Source of the DNA: CAZQXD01 sp964597315
GTDB lineage: Bacteria; Pseudomonadota; Gammaproteobacteria; Competibacterales; Competibacteraceae
Assembly (NCBI GenBank): GCA_964597315.1
Contig: CAZQXD010000036.1
Location: forward strand, 1-41,472
Length of the DNA: 41,472 nt
Direction: 5' to 3'
Within the stretch, counting starts at the first letter, position 1, and every line of letters starts with the position of its first letter. The notes beneath the pieces were generated by a model. That model was not told the DNA's origin. It made no database searches and saw nothing but the letters and a program-made list of their open reading frames with translations. Positions 15,285-23,901 of this stretch are shown piece by piece. A program made the translations under genes and the position numbers.

Positions 15285-16415
15285 ATGGCCGAGAACAGCG
15301 ACGGCCAGGAACGCACTGAACAACCCACCCCCAAGCGGTTGCGGGAGTCCGCCGAGAAGGGCCAGATCCCCCGCTCTCGGGAGTTGACCACCCTGCTTTT
15401 GCTGCTGTCCGCCACTGGTGGCTTGCTGGTGCTAGGACCGGCCCTGCTGAGCGGGCTGGCCTTGGGGATGAAAGACGCCTTCACCCCCGACGTCCGGGAG
15501 TTCACCGACCCTGCCATCCTGCCCCGGATAGTGGGGGAGGCGCTGGTGGATATGTTGTGGCTGATGATCCCGTTCTTGGGGTTGATGGTGTTGGTGGCCC
15601 TGCTGGCTCCCCTGGCCTTGGGGGGGTGGTCTTTCAGCGTCAAGGCCCTGGCCTTTAAACCCGACCGCATCAACCCCCTGAAGGGCGTGGGGCGGATTTT
15701 TTCATTGCGCGCTTTGATGGAGCTGGTCAAGGCCCTGGCCAAGTTTCTGGTGGTGGGCGGGGTGGCGGTGTGGTTGCTCTGGGGTTGGGAGCCGCAATTG
15801 CTGCACCTGGCCTCCCAACCCCTGCTGCCGGCCCTGTATCAAGCCACCTGGCTGCTGGGTTGGTTGTTTTTGCTGCTGACCCTGCCCTTGATACTGATCG
15901 CCCTGGTGGATGTGCCGTTTCAAATCTTCAACCACACCCGGCAGATGCGCATGACCAAACAGGAGGTGCGGGACGAGATGAAGGACACAGAGGGCAAGCC
16001 CGAGGTCAAGAGCCGCATCCGCCGCTTGCAACAGGAGTTCGCCCAGCGGCGGATGATGGACAAGGTCCCCCAGGCCGACGTGATCATCACCAACCCCAAC
16101 CACTATGCCGTGGCCCTGAAATACGACCCGGACACCATGACCGCCCCCCGAGTGGAGGCCAAGGGAGTGGACCTGGTGGCGCTGCGCATCCGCCAGCTTG
16201 GGGAGGCCCACCGGGTGCCCCGGGTGGAGTCGCCGCTGCTGGCCCGGGCTTTGTACTTCAACTGCGAACTGGATCAGCCCATTCCCGCGACCTTGTACAC
16301 CGCCGTGGCCCAGGTCCTGGCCTATGTGTTTCAACTGCGCGCCGAGCAGCGCCTGGATGAGGAGCGCATTGTCATGTCCGACCTGCCGGTGCCGCCTGGG
16401 ATGAGGACCCAATAA
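15285..16415 (+). CDS. flhB: Export substrate-switch protein FlhB (NPNH variant)
   Basis: The 376-residue protein has four membrane helices in its first about 215 residues, then the cytoplasmic switch domain. It begins with the typical AENSDGQERTEQPTPKRLRE. The autocleavage motif, NPTH in characterised FlhB and SctU proteins, reads NPNH here (residues 270-273; codons aac ccc aac cac at 16092-16103). The Asn and Pro that flank the cleavage bond and the His are kept; only the Thr is changed. The family mechanism, cyclisation of the Asn, should still be possible, which is inference. FliK in this cluster is the expected partner. Its TAA overlaps the flhA ATG by one base. Confidence 0.97.
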   Translation: MAENSDGQERTEQPTPKRLRESAEKGQIPRSRELTTLLLLLSATGGLLVLGPALLSGLALGMKDAFTPDVREFTDPAILPRIVGEALVDMLWLMIPFLGLMVLVALLAPLALGGWSFSVKALAFKPDRINPLKGVGRIFSLRALMELVKALAKFLVVGGVAVWLLWGWEPQLLHLASQPLLPALYQATWLLGWLFLLLTLPLILIALVDVPFQIFNHTRQMRMTKQEVRDEMKDTEGKPEVKSRIRRLQQEFAQRRMMDKVPQADVIITNPNHYAVALKYDPDTMTAPRVEAKGVDLVALRIRQLGEAHRVPRVESPLLARALYFNCELDQPIPATLYTAVAQVLAYVFQLRAEQRLDEERIVMSDLPVPPGMRTQ

Positions 16416-18508
16416 TGGTCAAGACCCTAAACCTGGCCGACACCCTCACCGCTCTGTCCCGAAGCGGGCTAGGAGCGCCGGTGCTGCTGATCGTCATCAT
16501 GATGATGGTGGTGATTCCCCTGCCGGCCTTTGCCCTGGACATGTTCTTTACCTTCAATATCGCCTTGTCCCTGGTGGTGCTGCTGGCCGCCGTATACACC
16601 ATCAAACCCCTGGATTTCGCAGTGTTCCCCACGGTGCTGCTCATCACCACGCTGCTGCGCCTGGCCCTGAACGTCGCCTCCACCCGGGTGGTGCTATTGG
16701 AGGGCCATACCGGGCCGGACGCCGCAGGCAAGGTGATCGAAGCTTTCGGGGTTTTTGTGGTGGGGGGTAATTACGCCGTGGGCCTGGTGGTGTTCGCCAT
16801 TCTGGTGATTATCAATTTCGTGGTGGTCACCAAGGGCGCCGGACGTATCTCTGAGGTCAGCGCCCGCTTCACCCTGGATGCCTTGCCGGGCAAACAAATG
16901 GCCATCGACGCTGATCTCAATGCCGGGATAATTGACCAGGCCCAAGCCCGGGCTCGACGCTCCGAGGTGGTTCAGGAGGCGGATTTCTACGGTTCCATGG
17001 ACGGCGCCAGCAAGTTTGTGCGGGGCGACGCCATCGCCGGCATCCTGATCCTATTCATCAATATTCTGGGCGGGCTGGCCATCGGCGTGTTGCAGCATGG
17101 GCTGCCCATAAGCGAGGCGGTGCAGAACTATGTGCTGCTGACCATCGGCGACGGTCTGGTAGCGCAAATCCCCTCCCTGCTGTTGTCCACCGCCGCCGCC
17201 ATCATGGTGACCCGGACCTCCGGGGGCGACCAGGGCATGGGCGAGCAGGTGATCAGTCAATTATTCGGCAGTCCCCAGGCCCTGGCTGTCACCGGTGGAA
17301 TTCTAGGCCTGCTGGGACTGATCCCAGGGATGCCCAACCTGGCCTTCCTGAGCCTGGCCATCGTGTGTGGTTGGCTGGCCTGGCGCATCCATCATCACCG
17401 CCACGCGCCGCCGCCTCCCGCCCCGGAAGTAGAGGAAGACCCCCCCCTACCGCCCCCCAGCGAAACCCAGGAGGTGGGTTGGGACGACGTTCCGGCCTTG
17501 GATACCGTCGCCATGGAAGTGGGTTATCGGCTGATTCCTCTGGTGGACCGCAACCAGAAGGGCCAGTTGCTGGCCCGGATCAAGGGGGTGCGGCGCAAGT
17601 TGTCCCAGGAACTGGGGTTTTTGATTCCCTCGGTGCATATCCGCGACAATCTGGACTTGGCCTCAAATGCCTATCGTATTGTTCTGCAAGGGGTAACAGT
17701 GGCCGAGTCCCAAGCCTATCCAGACCGGGAACTGGCCATCGACCCCGGGCATGTGCATGGGGAAGTGAAAGGCATTCGCACCGAAGACCCGGCCTTTCGG
17801 CTGCCGGCGGTGTGGATTGAGCCGGTGCTGCGGGAACAGGCCCAAACCCTGGGCTATACGGTGGTGGACGCCAGCACTGTGGTCGGCACCCACCTCAATC
17901 AAGTGCTATTGCACCATGCCCAGAATCTCTTGGGCTTTGATGAAACCCAGGAGTTGCTGGACCGGCTAGGGTCCACCGCGCCCCGACTGGTCCAGGACCT
18001 GACCCCCAAGTTGTTACCCCTGCGGGTGGTGGTCAAGGTGCTGCAAAACCTGCTCTCCGAGCGGGTGCCTATCCGGGATATCAGGTCCATTGCCGGGACT
18101 TTGGCGGAGTACGGCCCCCGAAGCCAGGACCCTGACGTTTTAACGGCGCAGGTCAGAATCGCCCTGGGTCGAATGATTGTTCAGAATATCAATGGGTTAG
18201 AGGACGAATTCCCGGTCATTACCTTGGATGGGAAGCTGGAACACATATTGCAGGGAACTGTCCAGGCAGGTGGCGAGAGCCAAACCCCCATCGAACCGGG
18301 GCTTGCCGAACGCCTCCACAAGGCCCTGGCGGATACCGCCAAAAAGCAGGACTTAGCCGGACAGCCGGCGGTGCTGCTGGTCTCCGACAGCATCCGCGCC
18401 ACCTTAGCGCGGTTCGCGAGGCACGGGATACCCAGTCTGCACGTTCTCGCATTTGGTGAGATACCCGAGGACAAGCGGCTGAAAGTGATCGCCACGGTGG
18501 GTAAGTGA
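16415..18508 (+). CDS. flhA: Flagellar export gate protein FlhA
   Basis: The 697-residue protein forms the nonameric export ring. The N-terminal half has about eight membrane helices and the FHIPEP signatures TTLLRLALNVASTRVVLLEG and RFTLDALPGKQMAIDADLN. The C-terminal cytoplasmic domain, from about residue 350, binds substrate-chaperone complexes and FliJ; the linker before it is rich in Pro and Glu (PPPPAPEVEEDPPLPPPSE). Length and motifs are normal. It is translationally linked to flhB and followed 25 bases later by flhF. Confidence 0.98.
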   Translation: MVKTLNLADTLTALSRSGLGAPVLLIVIMMMVVIPLPAFALDMFFTFNIALSLVVLLAAVYTIKPLDFAVFPTVLLITTLLRLALNVASTRVVLLEGHTGPDAAGKVIEAFGVFVVGGNYAVGLVVFAILVIINFVVVTKGAGRISEVSARFTLDALPGKQMAIDADLNAGIIDQAQARARRSEVVQEADFYGSMDGASKFVRGDAIAGILILFINILGGLAIGVLQHGLPISEAVQNYVLLTIGDGLVAQIPSLLLSTAAAIMVTRTSGGDQGMGEQVISQLFGSPQALAVTGGILGLLGLIPGMPNLAFLSLAIVCGWLAWRIHHHRHAPPPPAPEVEEDPPLPPPSETQEVGWDDVPALDTVAMEVGYRLIPLVDRNQKGQLLARIKGVRRKLSQELGFLIPSVHIRDNLDLASNAYRIVLQGVTVAESQAYPDRELAIDPGHVHGEVKGIRTEDPAFRLPAVWIEPVLREQAQTLGYTVVDASTVVGTHLNQVLLHHAQNLLGFDETQELLDRLGSTAPRLVQDLTPKLLPLRVVVKVLQNLLSERVPIRDIRSIAGTLAEYGPRSQDPDVLTAQVRIALGRMIVQNINGLEDEFPVITLDGKLEHILQGTVQAGGESQTPIEPGLAERLHKALADTAKKQDLAGQPAVLLVSDSIRATLARFARHGIPSLHVLAFGEIPEDKRLKVIATVGK

Positions 18509-18533
18509 AGACCAGCCAACGGGGTTTCGACCG

Positions 18534-19970
18534 ATGAAGATCAAACGACTGTGCGCCCCTAATATCCGCGAAGCCATGCGTCAGGTGCGCGACGAGTTGG
18601 GGGCCGAGGCGGTTATTCTCTCCAACCGGCGGGTAGCCAGCGGTGTCGAAATCGTGGCCGCCGTGGACTACGACGAGCATCTGGTGGATGAGGAGGAGCC
18701 GTCCACCCCGGAAAAGGCCGCCGTAGCGACGGCCGCCGTGGCGACGGTCGCCGTGGCAACGACCGCAGGAAAGGCCGCAGGAAAGGCCGCCATGGGGAAG
18801 CCCGCCGTGGCAACTGCCGAGGCCCCCATGCCTCCCGGGTTGGCCCGGGCCTATGCCGCCCCCGAAGCCGAGCCACGGGGTTTTGCCGAAGCGGTGCGGG
18901 GTATCGCCGAACACCGCGCCCAGCAGGCGCCATCCCGGAGGCCCGCCGAGGCCTCGGCCCAGACCAACCACCCGAAATCCCCGCCCGCCGCCCGCCCCAC
19001 AGACACCGGTAAACCCAAGGTTGTGTGGTCCCAAGACCCCATGTTGGTGGAAATGCAAAGCCAGATTCGCGCCATGTACGGCCTGCTCACCCAACAGGTG
19101 TCGGGTCTGGCCTGGGGCGAGCTAGGCCGTCGCCAGCCCCAACGGGCTGATCTGCTGCAACGGCTGTTGGAGTACGGCCTGCCCTCGGAACTGTGCTTGC
19201 GCCTGGCCGATGCGGTGATGGAAGAACAAGACCTGGAAACGGCCTGGAACAAGTCCTTGACGCTGCTAGCTCAGGGCCTGTCCAACACCGGCGACGATAT
19301 TCTGACGCACGGCGGCGTGGTGGCGCTGGTGGGGCCGACCGGAGTGGGCAAGACCACCACAGTAGCCAAGCTGGCGGCCCGCTACGCCCTGCGCCACGGC
19401 CCCCGGCGGGTGGCCCTGATTACCACCGACAGCTACCGGATCGGCGCCTTCGACCAGCTCCGAACCTTCGGCATGATTCTGGACATGCCGGTGCGCCTGG
19501 CTGGCAACGCCGAGGAACTGGCCGCAGCCCTGGAGGACTTCGCCGACCGGGAGCTGGTATTGATCGACACCGCTGGCATGAGTCAGCGGGATCTGCGCCT
19601 GACTCAGCAGTTTGCCCTGTTGGATAAGGCGCCTGGTCTGAAGAGCTATCTGGTGCTCACCGCCAACGCCCAGACCTCCGCCCTGGAAGAAGCGGTGGCG
19701 GCCTTCGCCCAAACCGAACTGTCTGGCTGCATCCTCACCAAGCTGGACGAGACCAGCCGTCTGGGGGGGGCCTTGGCGGTGGTCCATGACCGGGGATTGC
19801 CCCTGGCCTATGTGGGCAACGGGCAGCGGGTGCCGGAGGATTTACAGGAGGCCAGGGCCGAGGCCCTGGTGCAATTGGGCGCCGAGCTGGTCGAGGGGCG
19901 AACGGAGGCGCCGGTGGACGAGACTCTGGCGGTGATTTTCGGAGGGAGGGTGGCCAATGCCGGCATCTGA
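18534..19970 (+). CDS. flhF: SRP-type GTPase FlhF, polar flagellum placement
   Basis: The 478-residue protein recruits FliF to the pole. The N-terminal basic domain begins MKIKRLCAPNIREAMRQVR. A low-complexity linker (about residues 60-160) includes an AAVAT-type pentad repeat. The NG GTPase domain has Walker A GPTGVGKTT at 267-275, DTAGMSQRDLRL, and TKLDETSRLGG, and it ends with the GNGQRVPEDL motif. It overlaps fleN by 14 bases; FleN/FlhG normally stimulates the GTPase of FlhF, and both set flagellar number and site. Confidence 0.96.
   Translation: MKIKRLCAPNIREAMRQVRDELGAEAVILSNRRVASGVEIVAAVDYDEHLVDEEEPSTPEKAAVATAAVATVAVATTAGKAAGKAAMGKPAVATAEAPMPPGLARAYAAPEAEPRGFAEAVRGIAEHRAQQAPSRRPAEASAQTNHPKSPPAARPTDTGKPKVVWSQDPMLVEMQSQIRAMYGLLTQQVSGLAWGELGRRQPQRADLLQRLLEYGLPSELCLRLADAVMEEQDLETAWNKSLTLLAQGLSNTGDDILTHGGVVALVGPTGVGKTTTVAKLAARYALRHGPRRVALITTDSYRIGAFDQLRTFGMILDMPVRLAGNAEELAAALEDFADRELVLIDTAGMSQRDLRLTQQFALLDKAPGLKSYLVLTANAQTSALEEAVAAFAQTELSGCILTKLDETSRLGGALAVVHDRGLPLAYVGNGQRVPEDLQEARAEALVQLGAELVEGRTEAPVDETLAVIFGGRVANAGI
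18717..18788 (+). repeat. 15-bp and 12-bp tandem repeats in flhF
   Basis: Three 15-bp units (18717-18731, 18732-18746, 18747-18761) encode AAVAT, AAVAT and VAVAT. They are followed by two exact copies of the 12-mer gcaggaaaggcc (18765-18788), read as AGKA. The repeats lie in the flexible linker between the basic and GTPase domains and keep the frame. Confidence 0.85.
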
Positions 19971-20844
19971 GGCAAAGAGCGATCAGGCCGCCGGGCTGCG
20001 CCAGCTCAACCACGCCCATCCGGTGCGGGTGATCTGCGTGACCAGCGGCAAGGGTGGGGTGGGCAAAAGCAACGTGTCCGTGAATCTGGCCATGGCCCTG
20101 GCCCGGCGCGATAAGCAGGTGATGTTGCTGGATGCCGACCTAGGGCTGGCCAACGTGGACGTGATTCTGGGTTTGCATCCCACCTATAACATTTCCCATC
20201 TCATGAGCGGCGAGCGCAACCTGGAGGAGATCATGGTCACCGGGCCGGCGGGCATCAAGGTGATCCCCGCCAGTTCCGGCATCAGACGCATGGCCGAACT
20301 CAGCCCCGCCGAGCATGCCGGCATGATCGGCGCTTTCAGCGAACTGTCCGATGCCCTGGATGTGATGGTGGTGGATTCGGCGGCGGGCATCTCCGAGAGT
20401 GTCATTGCCTTCTCCCGGGCCTCCCAGGACGTGCTGGTGGTGGTTTGTGACGAACCGGCCTCCATCACCGATGCCTACGCCCTCATCAAGTTGCTCAGCC
20501 GCGACCACGGAGTAGAGCGTTTCCGCATCCTGGCCAACCGGGTGAGTAGCAACGCCGAGGGCCGGGAACTGTTCGAGAAGCTGATCAAGGTTTCGGAGCG
20601 GTTTTTGGATGTGACCTTGGATTTTCTCGGCTCCATCCCCGAGGACGCCCAGTTGCGCCGGGCGGTGCAAAATCAGCGGGCGGTGGTGGATGCCTATCCA
20701 GGCAGCCGCTCCGCCCAGGCATTTTCGCGCATCGCCACCCAAATCGATAATTGGCCCGTGCCTAATCAGGCCAAGGGTCATTTGCAGTTTTTCATCGAGC
20801 GCCTGCTCAACGCCCCCTATGCCCAAGAGGCCCTCCACACATGA
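19957..20844 (+). CDS. fleN: MinD-like ATPase FleN/FlhG, flagellar number regulator
   Basis: The 295-residue ParA/MinD-family protein has the deviant Walker A KGGVGKS at residues 32-38. It also has DADLGLANVDVILGL, which covers the second Walker region. Residues 9-15 read DQAAGLR, the DQAxxLR motif that activates FlhF in characterised FlhG proteins. A C-terminal amphipathic segment (about 275-290) could bind membrane. In Pseudomonas FleN also restrains FleQ. The start overlaps the flhF end, and the stop overlaps the fliA start in an ATGA, so the three genes are coupled. Confidence 0.95.
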   Translation: MPASEAKSDQAAGLRQLNHAHPVRVICVTSGKGGVGKSNVSVNLAMALARRDKQVMLLDADLGLANVDVILGLHPTYNISHLMSGERNLEEIMVTGPAGIKVIPASSGIRRMAELSPAEHAGMIGAFSELSDALDVMVVDSAAGISESVIAFSRASQDVLVVVCDEPASITDAYALIKLLSRDHGVERFRILANRVSSNAEGRELFEKLIKVSERFLDVTLDFLGSIPEDAQLRRAVQNQRAVVDAYPGSRSAQAFSRIATQIDNWPVPNQAKGHLQFFIERLLNAPYAQEALHT

Positions 20845-21572
20845 ATGCCATTGATTTTTACCAACACGCCGTGGGCGACGACACGGAATCGGATGACCTG
20901 GTCGCCAGCCATGCGCCGTTGGTCAAGCGCATCGCCTACCATTTGTTATCCCGGCTGCCCGGCTCGGTGCAAGTAGACGACCTGATCCAGGCGGGCATGC
21001 TGGGCCTACTGGAAGCCTCCCGGCGCTACGATCCCTCCCAAGGGGCGAGTTTCGCCACTTTTGCTGAACGCCGAGTGCGGGGGGCCATGCTAGATGAGAT
21101 CCGTCGTGGCGACTGGGTGCCCCGTTCGGTGCATCGCAAGGCTCGGGAGGTGGCCACAGCGATCCGCGAGGTTGAGAACGAGACCGGCTGCGAGGCTCGG
21201 GACCCGGATGTGGCCAAGCGCCTGGGTTTGGGATTAACCCAGTATCATCAGACCCTGGGCGATCTGCGTGGCCAGAAGCTGTTATCCATCGACGATCTAG
21301 GTCCCGAACATGAGGGTGGGGCCGATTTTCTGGCTTCTCCCAACGCCGGACCCGAGGACAATGTGCATCGGGAGGATCTATTTCAGCATCTGGTGGAGGC
21401 TATCGACAAACTGCCGGAGCGGGAGCGGCTGGTGTTGTCCCTGTACTACGACGAGGGCCTAAACCTTAAGGAGATCGGCGCTATCCTGGGGGTCAGCGAA
21501 TCGCGGATCAGCCAGCTTCACGGCCAGGCCCTGCTCCGCTTGCGCAGCCGGGTGAGCTATCAGAGCGACTGA
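20841..21572 (+). CDS. fliA: Flagellar sigma factor 28 (FliA)
   Basis: The 243-residue sigma factor transcribes late flagellar genes such as flagellin and stator genes. Region 2 reads PLVKRIAYHLLSRLPGSVQV, then DDLIQAGMLGLLEASRRYDP and RVRGAMLDEIRRGDWVPRSV. Region 4 carries LPERERLVLSLYYDEGLNLK and the HTH GAILGVSESRISQLHGQAL. Length is typical. No FlgM anti-sigma gene is in the window. Gene order fleN-fliA matches Pseudomonas, but the cheY gene usually next is not there. Confidence 0.97.
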   Translation: MNAIDFYQHAVGDDTESDDLVASHAPLVKRIAYHLLSRLPGSVQVDDLIQAGMLGLLEASRRYDPSQGASFATFAERRVRGAMLDEIRRGDWVPRSVHRKAREVATAIREVENETGCEARDPDVAKRLGLGLTQYHQTLGDLRGQKLLSIDDLGPEHEGGADFLASPNAGPEDNVHREDLFQHLVEAIDKLPERERLVLSLYYDEGLNLKEIGAILGVSESRISQLHGQALLRLRSRVSYQSD

Positions 21573-21581
21573 GCGTCGGTC

Positions 21582-22325
21582 ATGGATATCTTGAGCCTGG
21601 TGGGCGTGGTGGTGGCCATGGGCGCCATCGCCTTGGGCCAGACCCTGGAAGGGGGGCATCTCAACTCCCTGGTCAACGGCCCGGCCTTCGTCATCGTCTT
21701 CGGAGGCACGGTGGGGGCTATTTTGTTGCAGGCGCCCTTGCCGGTGTTCAAAAACGCCTTGCGCCGGGCGGCGTGGGTGTTCATGCCGCCCAGACAGTCC
21801 CTGGAAGACACCATCGACAAGATCATCGCCTGGAGCCATGTGGCCCGTAAGGAGGGTCTGCTGGGCCTTGAAAACCTGATTGACGAAGAACCCGATCCTT
21901 TCGCCGCCAAGGCGCTGCAACTGCTGGTGGACGGAGGCGAACCCGATGAGATTCGCCACGCCTTGGAGATGGAGCTGACCGTGCGGGAGGATTTCGAATA
22001 TCAGGCGGCGCGCTTGTTCGAGGGCATGGGCGGTTATGCCCCGACTATCGGTATTTTGGGCGCGGTGTTGGGCCTCATCCACGTCATGGAGAATCTGGCC
22101 GATCCCAGTAAGCTTGGTAGTGGCATCGCCGCCGCCTTCGTGGCCACGGTCTACGGGGTAGGGTTGGCTAATCTAATATTCCTGCCCATGGCCAATAAGC
22201 TGAAAAGCTTGGTACATCGGCAGACGGTACTCAGCGAAATGACCATCGAGGGTATTATCGCCATCGCCCAGGGGGAGAATCCCCGCAATATCGAATCCCG
22301 CCTCCAGGGCTTCGTGCAGCGCTAG
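21582..22325 (+). CDS. motC: Flagellar stator protein MotC (MotA/PomA type)
   Basis: The 247-residue stator A subunit has four membrane helices: two near the N-terminus (MDILSLVGVVVAMGAIALGQ and a second at about 30-50) and two in the C-terminal third. The MotA/ExbB signature GGYAPTIGILGAVLGLIHVM spans helix 3. The central cytoplasmic loop carries the charged residues that meet FliG. It begins nine bases after the fliA stop and forms a stator with MotD downstream. Whether protons or sodium drive it cannot be settled from this sequence. Confidence 0.95.
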   Translation: MDILSLVGVVVAMGAIALGQTLEGGHLNSLVNGPAFVIVFGGTVGAILLQAPLPVFKNALRRAAWVFMPPRQSLEDTIDKIIAWSHVARKEGLLGLENLIDEEPDPFAAKALQLLVDGGEPDEIRHALEMELTVREDFEYQAARLFEGMGGYAPTIGILGAVLGLIHVMENLADPSKLGSGIAAAFVATVYGVGLANLIFLPMANKLKSLVHRQTVLSEMTIEGIIAIAQGENPRNIESRLQGFVQR

Positions 22326-22333
22326 GACCTACC

Positions 22334-23263
22334 ATGCGCCGCAGCCGCCGAAATCACCATGAGGTCGAAAACCACGAGCGTTGGCTGGTGTCCTACGCTG
22401 ATTTTATCACCCTGCTGTTCGCTTTTTTCGTGGTGATGTACGCCGTTTCCTCGGTAAACGAAGGTAAATACCGGGTGCTATCCGAGGTGATGATGGAAGC
22501 TTTCCGCTCCCCACCCCGTTCCATAGAACCCATTCAGGTTGGGAAATTGCTGCGCTCTCCGGTGTGGGACCCCCTGGAGCGAATCAGCCGTTCTGACGTG
22601 CTCATGCCCACGCCCGATCTGCGGCCGGTGGCCGTGCCTCTTATCCAGCGGGATCTCCGCCCGGTGCTGGACCGAGCCGAACCCCTACACCCGGCTCCCA
22701 CCGAAACCCCGGCGCCGCTCCCCGACAAACCCGCCCCAGCCGACCCCTTAGATCAGGTCATGGAGCAGCTTAAGGCGGCCATGTCCGATTTGATCAAGGC
22801 GGATGCGGTCAAGTTACGGCGCACCGATCATTGGGTGGAGCTGGAAATCACCAACAGCATATTATTTTCCAGCGGTAGCGCCGAACTAGGACCCCAGGCC
22901 ATGCAGCCCCTGCAACAGATTGCCGGGGTGCTCAAAGAGATCCCCAATCGGGTGCAGGTGGAGGGTTTTACGGACAACGTGCCCATCAGAAATCCGGTGT
23001 TTCCGTCCAATTGGGAGTTATCGGCGTCCCGGGCCGCCAGCGTGGTCCATTTATTGGTTCAAGCCGGGGTGCGTCCAGAGCGCATGGCGGCCATCGGCTA
23101 CGGGGAGTTCCGGCCCGTGGCCAGTAACGCCACCGAGGAAGGGCGGCGGCGCAACCGCCGGGTTGTGATGGTGATTGTGGGCGATGATGCCTTACGCAAT
23201 ATGGCCCCGCTGTCCGGCCAGCCTCCCGCCGGGTCTTTGAATCTGGCCGCCGGACGGCCTTAG
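22334..23263 (+). CDS. motD: Flagellar stator protein MotD (MotB type with OmpA domain)
   Basis: The 309-residue stator B subunit has one membrane helix at about residues 22-42, within HERWLVSYADFITLLFAFFV; the Asp in SYADF is the ion-binding residue. A Pro-rich periplasmic linker (about 110-145) leads to the peptidoglycan-binding OmpA domain. That domain has VEGFTDNVPIRNPVFPSNWE, LSASRAASVVHLL and RRRNRRVVMVIV. In Pseudomonas the MotCD pair serves swarming and works alongside MotAB. It is nine bases after motC. Confidence 0.95.
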   Translation: MRRSRRNHHEVENHERWLVSYADFITLLFAFFVVMYAVSSVNEGKYRVLSEVMMEAFRSPPRSIEPIQVGKLLRSPVWDPLERISRSDVLMPTPDLRPVAVPLIQRDLRPVLDRAEPLHPAPTETPAPLPDKPAPADPLDQVMEQLKAAMSDLIKADAVKLRRTDHWVELEITNSILFSSGSAELGPQAMQPLQQIAGVLKEIPNRVQVEGFTDNVPIRNPVFPSNWELSASRAASVVHLLVQAGVRPERMAAIGYGEFRPVASNATEEGRRRNRRVVMVIVGDDALRNMAPLSGQPPAGSLNLAAGRP

Positions 23264-23274
23264 GGGGTGGGATC

Positions 23275-23442
23275 ATGGCGGCTATCAGAAAAATCCATCC
23301 TCCGCGGCCCCCGCCGCCGGTAAAACGGGACGACGAGACCCGCGACCAGCGCCGGAAACCGCCCTCCAAGCCGCTCTCCGAGCAACGGCCCAATTCGGCG
23401 CCGGACGATGACGGCAAGCCCCATATCGACGAGTACGTGTGA
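23275..23442 (+). CDS. Small proline-rich protein (55 residues), unknown
   Basis: I do not recognise it. It is a 55-residue, highly charged, proline-rich peptide beginning MAAIRKIHPPRPPPPVKRDD and ending DDDGKPHIDEYV. It has no hydrophobic segment and is probably disordered. AGGGGGTGGG lies immediately upstream of the ATG as a strong ribosome binding site. It fits tightly between motD (11 bases) and the DUF2802 gene (6 bases), which supports it being translated. In Pseudomonas-like clusters the space between motD and the DUF2802 gene holds parA and cheW genes. Confidence 0.6.
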   Translation: MAAIRKIHPPRPPPPVKRDDETRDQRRKPPSKPLSEQRPNSAPDDDGKPHIDEYV

Positions 23443-23448
23443 CTGCCC

Positions 23449-23901
23449 ATGAGTGAACTGCTGCTATACGGTATCGCCCTGACCATCCTGGTGGTCAGTG
23501 ACCTGCTGCTAGTAGCCTTGGGCGTCATGGCGTGGCGGCTGTACCACCGTTCCGGCCCACCCCAGAGCAGCGCCGCCGAAGATACCGAGCGCCATGGCGA
23601 AGTGCGCCAGGATATCAAGAATCTGGCGGTGGCCATGAGTATGTTGGGGGAGCGCCTGGTGCGCCTAGAAGATCATCTGGAGCGGCTTCAGGATCGGCTT
23701 CAGGATCGGGACCAGCCCCAAACGGGCGGGGGCGGCAGTAAAGACGGAGAGCGCAAAGCCTTCGAAGTGGCCACTAAGCTGGCCCTCAAGGGGGCCAATG
23801 TGGAGGAACTGATTACGGTGTGCGGACTGACCCGGGGCGAGGCGGAACTGATCCGTATGCTGCACTCTGGGGAGCGGGCCAAGACCAATCGGCTGGCTTG
23901 A
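23449..23901 (+). CDS. DUF2802 family protein
   Basis: The 150-residue protein has an N-terminal membrane helix (about residues 6-29), then a coiled-coil-like charged segment with a repeated LQDRLQDR. The conserved C-terminal DUF2802 part follows: AFEVATKLALKGANVEELIT, then CGLTRGEAELIRMLHSGE. The family is found at the end of polar flagellar-chemotaxis clusters, after cheW, in pseudomonads and relatives; its function is not established. Here it closes the flagellar run directly after motD and a small ORF. Confidence 0.85.
   Translation: MSELLLYGIALTILVVSDLLLVALGVMAWRLYHRSGPPQSSAAEDTERHGEVRQDIKNLAVAMSMLGERLVRLEDHLERLQDRLQDRDQPQTGGGGSKDGERKAFEVATKLALKGANVEELITVCGLTRGEAELIRMLHSGERAKTNRLA

Noticed and set aside
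15702..16412. A 236-residue - strand frame opposite flhB
   Set aside because: Its Gln/His/Leu-rich composition is the antisense of a GC-rich membrane protein gene, and it has no recognisable domain.
18219..19094. A 291-residue open frame on the - strand across the flhA end and flhF start
   Set aside because: It is antisense to two certain genes, and its Gly/Arg/His-rich stretch is the reverse complement of the flhF repeats.
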